Source of the DNA: CAZICM01 sp964537685
GTDB lineage: Bacteria > Myxococcota_A > Polyangia > Polyangiales > Polyangiaceae
DNA length: 64,000 bases
Assembly (NCBI GenBank): GCA_964537685.1
Contig: CAZICM010000025.1
Location: 71,768-135,767, forward strand
Direction: 5' to 3'
Both the position numbers and the translations under genes were made by a program. How positions within the stretch are numbered: position 1 is the first letter of the stretch; each line of letters opens with the position of its first letter. Shown one piece after another: positions 7,716 to 15,779 of the stretch. The notes beneath the pieces were generated by a model, which searched no databases, was not told the origin of the DNA, and saw nothing but the letters and a program-made list of their open reading frames with translations.

Positions 7716-8066
7716 ATGCGCGCACGTACTTTAGCTCTGATGGTTGTGACGGCGATGTTTTCTGTGGGGATCGCGGCCTGCGCGCCCCCTCCAAAACAGG
7801 CGGAGGTCGCCGATGACACCCGCGAAACAGGCATGGAGCAATCGCAGGCCGAGACGGCCACGATGCCGACCGAAGGCCCGCCTCCCAAGGAAGCGGCCGA
7901 AATGCGCACAAAGTGCTGTGCCGAATGCAAGATTGGCATGGAAAAAGACAGAAGCGGAAGCGATCCCAAGACCGTTCCGTGCGCGGACTACACCGATACC
8001 TTGTCGCCTTGGTGTTTAGAGTTTTTCAGGGGCACACCCACGATGGCGGCCTCCTGCGCCGAATAA
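7716..8066 (+). CDS. Small Cys-rich lipoprotein
   Basis: A 116-residue protein. The signal peptide MRARTLALMVVTAMFSVG ends in lipobox IAAC, so it should be lipidated at that Cys. A Pro/Glu-rich linker follows. The mature C-terminal part has six cysteines (KCCAECKIGMEKD, VPCADY, WCLEFF, SCAE), likely a small disulfide-bonded periplasmic domain. ATG 7716 is chosen over the upstream in-frame start because the signal peptide begins there. No family recognised. Confidence 0.7.
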   Translation: MRARTLALMVVTAMFSVGIAACAPPPKQAEVADDTRETGMEQSQAETATMPTEGPPPKEAAEMRTKCCAECKIGMEKDRSGSDPKTVPCADYTDTLSPWCLEFFRGTPTMAASCAE

Positions 8067-8111
8067 ACAATTACCCAAGAAAGGGCGGCGCTTGGGTGTA
8101 GACTCGACACC

Positions 8112-8744
8112 ATGGCCCGACAATCCCGACCGCCCGGCTTCGACATGACGTATCGGCCCGCCCGATCCGTTTCCTTTGGTCCTCCCCTTCGAGAACGCTG
8201 GCCATCGCTGGCCTATTTGGCCTTTGCCCTCGTGGTATGCGCGCTAATCATCTACGGGCAAAACGCTCCATCCAACTCGTGGATATTTAATTATGTGGTG
8301 GAGGGCGATCGAAATCGGCTGATTTCATCGAGTGTTTGCGGAACCATTTTGTTTGTGAGCGCGCTTGCGGCGGTGCTGCGGGAGCAGATGCGCGGCGTGG
8401 TTGTGCATCCCGACGGCATCGAAATGCGCGAGCTTTTGGCTTTGGGTGTGCCTCGGGTGAAGCGATATCATTGGTCGCAGATTGACCGGCTCTTTGTGCC
8501 TCCTCAGATCGGGGGACAGAATGCGGCCGATGGAAGCGCGGCGGGAAAGCTGATCCGGCTCGATTTATGGGATGGATCGACGGCGTTTTTGCCGAATGTG
8601 TCGGAGCTTGCGCATTTGGCGATGCTGCTTGAAAAAGTGGCGCTGGCCCGGGCTATTCCGATTATTGGAGGGACGGGATTGGTCGATGATTTGGGCAATC
8701 CGATGGCCGCCGATGAAGGCGAGGCCATACCCGAAGCGCGCTGA
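8112..8744 (+). CDS. Membrane protein with two TM segments and PH-like domain
   Basis: A 210-residue protein. Hydrophobic segments at ~33-50 (LAYLAFALVVCALIIYG) and ~73-88 precede a cytosolic domain containing RGVVVHPDGIEMRELLALG and RYHWSQIDRLFV. This strand pattern is typical of bacterial PH-like (bPH2/YdbT-type) domains (inference). An acidic tail ends the protein. TAGACT lies 7 bases before the ATG as a possible -10. Function unknown. Confidence 0.6.
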   Translation: MARQSRPPGFDMTYRPARSVSFGPPLRERWPSLAYLAFALVVCALIIYGQNAPSNSWIFNYVVEGDRNRLISSSVCGTILFVSALAAVLREQMRGVVVHPDGIEMRELLALGVPRVKRYHWSQIDRLFVPPQIGGQNAADGSAAGKLIRLDLWDGSTAFLPNVSELAHLAMLLEKVALARAIPIIGGTGLVDDLGNPMAADEGEAIPEAR

Positions 8745-8784
8745 AAAGATTTCGAAAGGCGGGCGCGTGGGCTAAAGAAGCCTT

Positions 8785-9864
8785 GTGAATTCTGCGCGCG
8801 AAAACAAAAGCGATTCGCCTTTTAGCCTCATCAGCCTCTTCAAACAGCGCATCGATCCTGGCTTTATGCGCTTCGTTCGCAGGGCCGCGGATTACAATCT
8901 AATTCAATACGATCCTGTTCTGACGCGCCTGGAAGCTCACCGGGAGCGCGCATTTCAAGCGGTGAGGGAACGCTTTCTTCCTCAGCTTGCGGAGCTTCAT
9001 TCACAGGTAGAGCGGCGCGATGCCGAGGCCATTGCCAAGTTTGATGCGCTGCTTGCCGATGCGTTGGCGGCGATGCGCGCGGAGCGTCCAAATGGCGGTG
9101 TGAGGCAGGGCTTCTTCGATCCCTTGCCCCTTCTTTCGGTGGTCGATCGCTTTTTATACAGGGACGATCCTGAATGGCTGGACGACCCTTCTTTTCCCGA
9201 GGAAAAGCGGACAAAGCTGCTCGACCGGCTGGATGCGCTCAACGACGCTTTGGGCAGTTACGACGCCTTTGTGCGCAGGCTCCGGCCGCTGATTGAACAG
9301 GCGAAACAGCGCGGAACCAAAACCGTCCGCATTCACGATTTGGCATCGGGCCATGCCGGATTTGCCCTGCGCATCAAACAAGAATTCGGCGCCGACGTGA
9401 TTGTGGAAGCCAGCGATATCAAGCCTGAATACCTCGATATTGGGCGGAAGCGGGCCAAAGAGCTTGGGCTGGATCTCGAGTTTTACGTAGAAGACGCGCT
9501 CTGCATGGATGGCGTAAAAGAAAGGGGCGTGGACATTATTACGTGCACCCAATCCATTCATCATTTTCCTGCGGGGATGGTGTCGCGGATGATGGGCGAA
9601 GCGAGCCGGGCGGCGCGATCGGCGGTGATATTTATCGATGGAGAGCGAAGCCTGCTTGGGCTATCGATGTTTGTGCCTGCGGGGCTGTTCGTGGGACGGG
9701 ACTTGGCTTTGTTGCGGGATGGAATCGTCTCGCTGCGGCGCATGTACTACAAGGAAGAGCTTGCGCTTCTGGCCGCGCTGGCGCCCGGTGTTCCTCCCAG
9801 TGCCAAGGTCAGCACCGAAAGCATGGGACCCGCGCATGGGATTTTGCTGATGACGCATGGTTAA
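8785..9864 (+). CDS. Class I SAM-dependent methyltransferase
   Basis: A 359-residue protein with a helical N-terminal ~170 residues (Arg/Glu-rich) and a C-terminal Rossmann methyltransferase. Motif I is IHDLASGHAGFALR, the acidic ribose-binding residue lies in VEASDIKPEY, the motif II/III region is FYVEDALCMDG, and post-motif is DIITCTQSIHHFPAGM. The start is GTG at 8785. The substrate is unknown; the QSIHHF loop is typical of small-molecule methyltransferases. ApbE follows 14 bases later. Confidence 0.8.
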   Translation: MNSARENKSDSPFSLISLFKQRIDPGFMRFVRRAADYNLIQYDPVLTRLEAHRERAFQAVRERFLPQLAELHSQVERRDAEAIAKFDALLADALAAMRAERPNGGVRQGFFDPLPLLSVVDRFLYRDDPEWLDDPSFPEEKRTKLLDRLDALNDALGSYDAFVRRLRPLIEQAKQRGTKTVRIHDLASGHAGFALRIKQEFGADVIVEASDIKPEYLDIGRKRAKELGLDLEFYVEDALCMDGVKERGVDIITCTQSIHHFPAGMVSRMMGEASRAARSAVIFIDGERSLLGLSMFVPAGLFVGRDLALLRDGIVSLRRMYYKEELALLAALAPGVPPSAKVSTESMGPAHGILLMTHG

Positions 9865-9878
9865 GGTGGGGTTGTGCG

Positions 9879-11024
9879 ATGAATAGCATGGTGTTGGGCG
9901 CATTTTTCGCGATGGGATTGTTGGTTGTATCGGCGTGTGAGAAAAGCGCGCCGGAGCCCATTGCGAACGAGCCTGTGCGTTCCAAGGCATCGGCGGGAAC
10001 GGGGTCGGCCGGGGTTCAAGGCCAGACAGCGACGCAGAAGTCTTCGTTTGCGCCGGTGCGGGTGGTGCTCGATGAAAAAGCGATGGGCACTCAGGTTACG
10101 CTTGCGGCGTACACGACGCCGGCGATGGACGAGCCCACACTGAGGGACAAGCTGAAGAAGGCGCATGAAGAGATTAAACGCCTCGAGCAGATCATGACGA
10201 CCTGGAGGGAAGACAGCGAGATTTCGAAGGTAAATCAAGAGGCTGGGAAAAAAGCCGTTGCGCTGTCGCCCGAGTCGGTGGAAGTCATCAAAAAGAGCCT
10301 ATGGATCGCCAAAGAAAGCGAAGGGGTCTTTGATATCACCTTTGATGCGATGAAAGGCGTATGGAAGTTCGATCAAGATTTAGAGGCGAAAGTGCCCTCG
10401 CAGAAGCTGATTGACGAGAGGCGCAAGCGGATTGACTACCGGAAGCTGAAGCTGGACGAGAAGAACCGGACCCTGATGATTGAAAAAGAGGGGATGCGCA
10501 TCAATTTAGGAGGAATTGCGAAGGGATACGCGATTGATGCGGCCAGTGCGGTCTTGAAGAAAGAGGGGGTGAATGCGTTTTTCGCGCAAGCGGGCGGCGA
10601 TCTGTATGTAGCGGGCAAAAAGCCGGATGGTTCATCGTTTAAAGTGGGCATTCGCGATCCCCGGGGAGCCCATGCCGGAGATTATTTTGCGATGATCGAA
10701 GTTGTGGATCATGCCTTTTCAACGGCGGGCGACTATGAACGTTCATTTATCCTCAATGAGAAGCGATATCATCATATTATCGATCCGAGGACAGGATATC
10801 CCGCGATGGAAAGCCGGAGCGTAACAATTTGGGCAAAGGATGCCCACACGGCGGATGCCATTGATGATGCGGTATTTATATTAGGCCCTGAAAAGGGATT
10901 AAAATTGGTGGAATCGATTGATGATTGCGGGGCTGTGATTGTGGATAAGAACAACAAGGTATGGATTTCCAAGCGGCTGGAGGGCAAGGTGCAGATGCTC
11001 CGGCAGCCAACAGATGGGATTTAA
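9879..11024 (+). CDS. apbE: FAD:protein FMN transferase (ApbE), lipoprotein
   Basis: Moves FMN from FAD to a Thr in D/SGA(T/S)AT-type motifs of periplasmic flavoproteins such as the Rnf or Nqr subunits. This 381-residue protein has a lipoprotein signal ending VVSAC and then all family blocks: EKAMGTQVTLAAYT, MTTWREDSEISKVN, INLGGIAKGYAID (FAD-binding), GGDLYVAGKKPDG, FSTAGDYERSF, HHIIDPRTGYPA and a DAHTADAIDDAVFILG metal-site block. The annotated start is ATG 9879 because the signal peptide begins there; the open frame extends upstream without meaning. No target flavoprotein genes are in the window. Confidence 0.95.
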   Translation: MNSMVLGAFFAMGLLVVSACEKSAPEPIANEPVRSKASAGTGSAGVQGQTATQKSSFAPVRVVLDEKAMGTQVTLAAYTTPAMDEPTLRDKLKKAHEEIKRLEQIMTTWREDSEISKVNQEAGKKAVALSPESVEVIKKSLWIAKESEGVFDITFDAMKGVWKFDQDLEAKVPSQKLIDERRKRIDYRKLKLDEKNRTLMIEKEGMRINLGGIAKGYAIDAASAVLKKEGVNAFFAQAGGDLYVAGKKPDGSSFKVGIRDPRGAHAGDYFAMIEVVDHAFSTAGDYERSFILNEKRYHHIIDPRTGYPAMESRSVTIWAKDAHTADAIDDAVFILGPEKGLKLVESIDDCGAVIVDKNNKVWISKRLEGKVQMLRQPTDGI

Positions 11025-11051
11025 AGGGTTTTTGGCGGAGCGGCGGCTGTG

Positions 11052-12185
11052 ATGAGGATGCCTATAAGCGAAACCTTGAGCCGGGAGCTTAAGTCTTTTT
11101 GTGAGGGGATGGAGCTGCCCGTAGAATTCTGTTCCATGCCCCCGGCTTTTATGTATAGCTCGGCGGAACTTGCGGACGTGGAGCGGCGGGCGGTATTTAG
11201 CCGCAGTTGGCAGCCTTTGGCGAGGGTGGAGCAATTGCCTGGGCCGGGGCATTATGTGAGCGGTTGTTTTGCGGGGATTCCATGGGTGATAACGCGGGAT
11301 CATCAGGGGAGGCTTCGGGCATTTGTCAATATTTGCCGGCACAAAGGGCGGGAAGTGGTACGCGGTTCGGGGCAAGGGGAGCATTTGGTGTGTGGATACC
11401 ATGCATGGAGCTACGATTTGGAAGGGCGCCTTAAAAAAGCGCCACAAATGGCGGGAGCCAAAGGGTTTGAGCGGGATGCGATGAGGCTTTTGCCCATGCA
11501 AGTGGAAGTTTGGGGGCCATGGGTGTTTGTAAATGCCGATATAGAAGCGTTACCACTTGCCCCCAAGCTTAAGGAGCTGAATTCGCGGCTGCATGCGAGC
11601 GGCTGGGAAACATTGAAGTATATTCAGCGGGCGGAGTGGATCATTGAATGCAACTGGAAAGTATATGTGGACAATTATTTAGATGGGGGATATCATGTTC
11701 CGCATATGCATCCAAGCCTAAGCGAGCAACTGGATATGCCGAGCTATACGACCGAGCTATATGGTGAGTATTCGATTCAAAGCTGTTTAGGAGCCCGGCG
11801 CGGCGGTGCAGAGCGAGCTATCGATCCCCGGGAAAGAATAGGCGAGCGGGCTATTTACGCATGGATGTATCCGAATTTTATGCTAAATCGCTATGGTCCC
11901 TGTTTAGATACGAATCATGTGATACCGCTTTCGCCGACGCGCTGTAAAGTGGTTTATGAATTTTATTTTCAGGAGACAGAAGGAGAAAGCGCGGAAGCCT
12001 TTATTGCCAAGAGCATCGAAGAAAGCGCGGCGATTCAGCGGGAAGATATTGAGATATGCGAATCGGTGCAGTTGGGGCTGAATTCGGGGATGTATTCACC
12101 TGGGCGTTATGCGCCGAGGGTAGAGCACGGTGAGCATCATTTTCATGGGTTGCTGGCGAGGGCGTTGAGGAGCGTGTTGAGATGA
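11052..12185 (+). CDS. Rieske non-haem iron oxygenase, alpha subunit
   Basis: A 377-residue ring-hydroxylating dioxygenase-type alpha subunit. The Rieske [2Fe-2S] ligands are Cys95 and His97 (NICRHKGREV) and Cys114 and His117 (VCGYHAWSYD). The mononuclear iron site includes His215 and His220 in DNYLDGGYHVPHMH, with Asp nearby. The layout resembles choline monooxygenase-type single-subunit enzymes. No reductase or ferredoxin gene is adjacent, so the electron donor is elsewhere and the substrate is unknown. Its stop overlaps the ATG of the restriction-modification gene by four bases. Confidence 0.9.
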   Translation: MRMPISETLSRELKSFCEGMELPVEFCSMPPAFMYSSAELADVERRAVFSRSWQPLARVEQLPGPGHYVSGCFAGIPWVITRDHQGRLRAFVNICRHKGREVVRGSGQGEHLVCGYHAWSYDLEGRLKKAPQMAGAKGFERDAMRLLPMQVEVWGPWVFVNADIEALPLAPKLKELNSRLHASGWETLKYIQRAEWIIECNWKVYVDNYLDGGYHVPHMHPSLSEQLDMPSYTTELYGEYSIQSCLGARRGGAERAIDPRERIGERAIYAWMYPNFMLNRYGPCLDTNHVIPLSPTRCKVVYEFYFQETEGESAEAFIAKSIEESAAIQREDIEICESVQLGLNSGMYSPGRYAPRVEHGEHHFHGLLARALRSVLR

Positions 12186-14962
12186 GCGATTGGGAGAAGG
12201 CGCTTTATGGCAAACTTCAAGGTTTTGTAAATCGCTGGCGAGGCTTTGGAGGCACGGAACAAGCGGCTGCTCAATCTTTTCTTCATCATCTGCTCGATAT
12301 TTATGATGTGCGTTTTGAGCCGGGAACAATCTTCGAGCAGCATCCTGTCTTTGTTCCCCCGGAGCAAGCTGTGCTCTTTGCCACCGATCGCAAGGCAAAG
12401 TATTTGCGCGAGCGCATGGATATGTACCTTCCCAAGATTTGTGTCTGGGAAATGAAAGGTCCTGAAGAAAAAAACCTCGCCAAGCATCATTCGCAATTAC
12501 TCAAGTATTGGGCGCTGGTTCGGACCAGGTATATGGTGCTATGCAATTTTCATGAATTTTGGATTTATGATACCAATGATGAAAACGGCCAACTGACGCC
12601 AAAGCTGCTCTTTACGCTGGATGAATTGCCTTCGCGGGGCGATGCTTTTTTGTTTTTTCGGGGCGAGGAAGCCGACTTAGAAAAACGCTCGGAGCGGGTA
12701 ACGGCTGAAGTCGCGGCTATGCTCGGAAAACTGTTGCGCAGCAAGCTGGAAGGCGGCTCGTGTACGCCGGATGATCGGCCGAGAATTATTAAATTTATTT
12801 TGGAATGTGTGTTTGCGATGTTTGCGGAAGACACAGCACTCTCGCCCCCGCACCTGTTCACCCACGCGGTGGGGGATGCGCACAAAACCGGGAAAATGGA
12901 TGCGATTTGGTCCCTCTTTGATGATTTTGGGCGGGAAAATCCCGCGGATCGAGGCAATCGCTTTGTGCCCTATGTGAATGGAGCGCTGTTTGATCGCAAT
13001 CATCCAAAAGTCGTGCTTTCTGCCGAGGAAATCAGCGATCTTTATATGGCGGCGCGGCATTTTGACTGGCAGGGCGTGCATCCCGAGATCTTTGGTTCCA
13101 TTTTTGAACAGTCGATGTTTCCTGTGGAACGCCATGAATCAGGAGCGCATTTTACAAGGGAAGCCGATATCGCGAAAGTTGTGGGACCGACCATCGTTGA
13201 ACCATGGAGACGAAGGATTCGGGCCATTCGCACGCCCAAGGACGCCGAACAAGCGATCCAGCGGATGAAATCGTTCTGTGTGCTCGATCCTGCTTGTGGC
13301 TGCGGCAATTTTTTATATGTCGCCTACCGGGAGATGAAACGTTTAGAGTCGGCGCTTGTGAAGCGGTGGAATGAAGTACAGCGCGCTTCTGCAAAGCGCC
13401 ACAAAGATATTAAGCCCCCTCCTGTGGGACCTTATTTTACGCTCAATCAGGTCTTTGGTATAGAAAAAAATGACTTTGCCGTGTTTTTAGCGAGGGTGGT
13501 GCTTTGGATTGGGGAGCATTTGGCGATGAGGGAGCTTGGTTTGGAGGAAGAGACCTTGCCCCTCAAGAACCTAGACGCTCAAGTGAAGCAAGGCGATGCT
13601 TTATTTTCACCGTGGGAGAGGCCCGCAGGAGAGCTGGCTATCGTGGGCAATCCGCCTTATTTGGGTGTGAGAAAATTGCGCAAAGAGCTTGGAGACGCCT
13701 ATGTCGACCGGTTGTTTGAAACCTATCCAGAACATCGCGCGGCCGATTATGTGACCTATTGGTTTGCAGGAGCCCTTTCCGTGCTGAAGGAGGGGGAAAG
13801 AGCAGGATATGTCTGCACCAACTCCATTGCGCAAAACGAAAGCCGTGAGGCGAGTATCGACAAAGTAATTGCGAAAGGCGGAACGATTACGGACGCATGG
13901 CGTTCCTATCCATGGCCGGGAGAAGCGGCAGTGCACATCGGTATTGTGAACTGGGTAATGGGGACCTATGAAGGCATAAAGACCTTGGATGGGCGGGAAG
14001 TGGTGTCGATTTCACCGGGTCTTCGCGAGGCGGTGGATGTGACAAAGGCGCGCAGGCTGCCTCAAAATGAAGGCTTGTGTTTTATGGGGGTGACACCGGG
14101 CAACAATGAATTTGTGCTCACGGATGAACAGCGTGCGGAGATTTTGGCCTTAGATCCTGAGTCGGATGCGGTCATCAAGCGATTTTTGATCGGCCGGGAT
14201 GTAAATCGGGAAGTGAGTCAGAAGCCAACGAGGTGGATTATCGATTTTGGAACGATGAGCAAGGAGGAAGCCGAGGGTTTTAAAGGGGCGATGCGGTATG
14301 TAAAGAAGCATGTGTATCCCCTTCGCAAAGAGAACCGGCGGGAAAGCTATGCCAAGTATTGGTGGCGCTTTGCTGAGGCGAGGCCAGGCATGCGCGAAGT
14401 TCTTCAAGGGATGAAGGACGTTTTGGTTGTTCCCTGTGTTTCACCGCATCTAACACTGGTCCGGCAATCCACCGATATATGTTTTGATCATCAACTCATG
14501 GTGATTGCTCTGAACGACGATTACCATTTTGGCGTCCTGCAATCGTGTTTTCATGAAATATGGGCCTGGGCACGGGGATCCACGTTGGAGGAGCGACTTC
14601 GTTATACAAATACCACCATTTTTGAAACTTTCCCTTTTCCCTTGGTGGAACAGGGCCGTTACAATCCCCGGGCGCGCCCTCAAACGCAAGCGGCAAATCG
14701 CGTGGCCGCGGCAGCCAGGGCTTTTGGCGAACACAGGCAGCAGATCTGCGAGCAGGAACAGCTTGGGCTTACAAAAATCCACAACAAATTAAAGGCGGGC
14801 GAGCTTCCAAGCCTATCGAAGGTCTACGATGAGCTTAACGATGCGGTCAATGAGGTCTACGGATTTCCCAAGGATGTATTTCGCGACGACAAAGAAATCC
14901 TAAAATATCTAATGAAACTGAATGGGCAAATCGGCGAACCGCTTAACCCACCGCAGTCCTAG
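12182..14962 (+). CDS. MmeI-like Type IIL restriction-modification enzyme
   Basis: A 926-residue single chain that should both cut and N6-adenine-methylate DNA; MmeI itself has 919 residues. The N-terminal nuclease motif Asp80-x9-Glu90-x-Lys92 (in RMDMYLPKICVWEMKG) has the same spacing as MmeI. A helical linker leads to the gamma-class methyltransferase with motif I LDPACGCGNFL (368-378) and motif IV NPPYLG (490-495). Residues ~600-860 form the target-recognition region, followed by a helical C-terminus. It starts inside the Rieske stop codon, an unusual partner. In MmeI-type systems no separate methyltransferase is needed, and only one strand is methylated. Confidence 0.9.
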   Translation: MSDWEKALYGKLQGFVNRWRGFGGTEQAAAQSFLHHLLDIYDVRFEPGTIFEQHPVFVPPEQAVLFATDRKAKYLRERMDMYLPKICVWEMKGPEEKNLAKHHSQLLKYWALVRTRYMVLCNFHEFWIYDTNDENGQLTPKLLFTLDELPSRGDAFLFFRGEEADLEKRSERVTAEVAAMLGKLLRSKLEGGSCTPDDRPRIIKFILECVFAMFAEDTALSPPHLFTHAVGDAHKTGKMDAIWSLFDDFGRENPADRGNRFVPYVNGALFDRNHPKVVLSAEEISDLYMAARHFDWQGVHPEIFGSIFEQSMFPVERHESGAHFTREADIAKVVGPTIVEPWRRRIRAIRTPKDAEQAIQRMKSFCVLDPACGCGNFLYVAYREMKRLESALVKRWNEVQRASAKRHKDIKPPPVGPYFTLNQVFGIEKNDFAVFLARVVLWIGEHLAMRELGLEEETLPLKNLDAQVKQGDALFSPWERPAGELAIVGNPPYLGVRKLRKELGDAYVDRLFETYPEHRAADYVTYWFAGALSVLKEGERAGYVCTNSIAQNESREASIDKVIAKGGTITDAWRSYPWPGEAAVHIGIVNWVMGTYEGIKTLDGREVVSISPGLREAVDVTKARRLPQNEGLCFMGVTPGNNEFVLTDEQRAEILALDPESDAVIKRFLIGRDVNREVSQKPTRWIIDFGTMSKEEAEGFKGAMRYVKKHVYPLRKENRRESYAKYWWRFAEARPGMREVLQGMKDVLVVPCVSPHLTLVRQSTDICFDHQLMVIALNDDYHFGVLQSCFHEIWAWARGSTLEERLRYTNTTIFETFPFPLVEQGRYNPRARPQTQAANRVAAAARAFGEHRQQICEQEQLGLTKIHNKLKAGELPSLSKVYDELNDAVNEVYGFPKDVFRDDKEILKYLMKLNGQIGEPLNPPQS

Positions 14963-15750
14963 CGCCCTTGAAACACAGGCTTGCGCTTCTCGGCAAAGGC
15001 CCTTAAGGCTTCGTTCCGGTCTTCGCTTCTCAGGGTTTCGTCATAAAATACCCGCTCAATTTCCAATCCATGCTCCAAGGACAGCTCATACGAAGCATCG
15101 ATGGCCCGGAGCGCCGCCGATTGAGCCACGGGCGCGCCGTTCGCAATCGGGTCCAGCCACGTCAGCGTGTCTTCCAAGACCGAAACGCCTTCAGGTGAAA
15201 TCCGGTTGACCAGTCCCCAGGCCAATGCCTGCGCCGCGCTTATCTTTCGGCCCAGTAAAATCATTTCTTTGGCCCGCGCTTCGCCAATCACCCGAGGAAG
15301 CCGCTGCGTTCCTCCCGCGCCGGGAATGATGCCTAGGGTAGTCTCGGGCAAGGCCAGCTCCGCATGAGGCGCCGAAACCCGCATATCGCAGATCAGCGCA
15401 AGTTCTAGCCCTCCTCCAAAGGCTACGCCGTTAATCGCCGCCACCACAGGCTTGGGGCTTTTATCGAGATAGCATAATTCGCTTCGATATAAGCCTACTT
15501 GTACCCTGACATCGTTGTCGCTCATGCCCTGGCGCTCTTTGAGATCGGCACCCGCGCAAAAGGCTTTGTCGCCCGCGCCGGTAATGACAATGGCCCGCAC
15601 GCGGCTGTCCGCCGAAAGCTCCCGGCCATAGCGCCCCAAAGCATAAAGCGTATCTCTCGAGAGCGCGTTGCGGCGCTCGGCCCGATCCAGCATCAATACG
15701 GCAATGGTGCCGTGCATCTCCATCCGAACAGGAGGCGTTTCGTTGGTCAT
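14959..15750 (-). CDS. Enoyl-CoA hydratase/isomerase family protein
   Basis: A 263-residue crotonase-fold enzyme. The oxyanion-hole blocks are AFCAGADLKER and INGVAFGGGLELALICDMR, and the catalytic-Glu region is LPETTLGIIPGAGGTQRLPR with both expected acidic positions. It probably hydrates 2-enoyl-CoA in fatty-acid or amino-acid breakdown; the motifs fit the methylglutaconyl-CoA/short-chain hydratase group but do not settle the substrate. It is convergent with the restriction gene, and the two stop codons share CTAG. It lies 29 bases after the aminopeptidase gene on the same strand. Confidence 0.9.
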   Translation of the reverse strand: MTNETPPVRMEMHGTIAVLMLDRAERRNALSRDTLYALGRYGRELSADSRVRAIVITGAGDKAFCAGADLKERQGMSDNDVRVQVGLYRSELCYLDKSPKPVVAAINGVAFGGGLELALICDMRVSAPHAELALPETTLGIIPGAGGTQRLPRVIGEARAKEMILLGRKISAAQALAWGLVNRISPEGVSVLEDTLTWLDPIANGAPVAQSAALRAIDASYELSLEHGLEIERVFYDETLRSEDRNEALRAFAEKRKPVFQGR

Positions 15751-15779
15751 GATATTTCCCAGGCTTTTTTGACGGTTTT

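Noticed and set aside
9543..9878. N-terminal extension of the ApbE frame by 112 residues
   Set aside because: It overlaps the methyltransferase gene, and a clear lipoprotein signal begins at ATG 9879.
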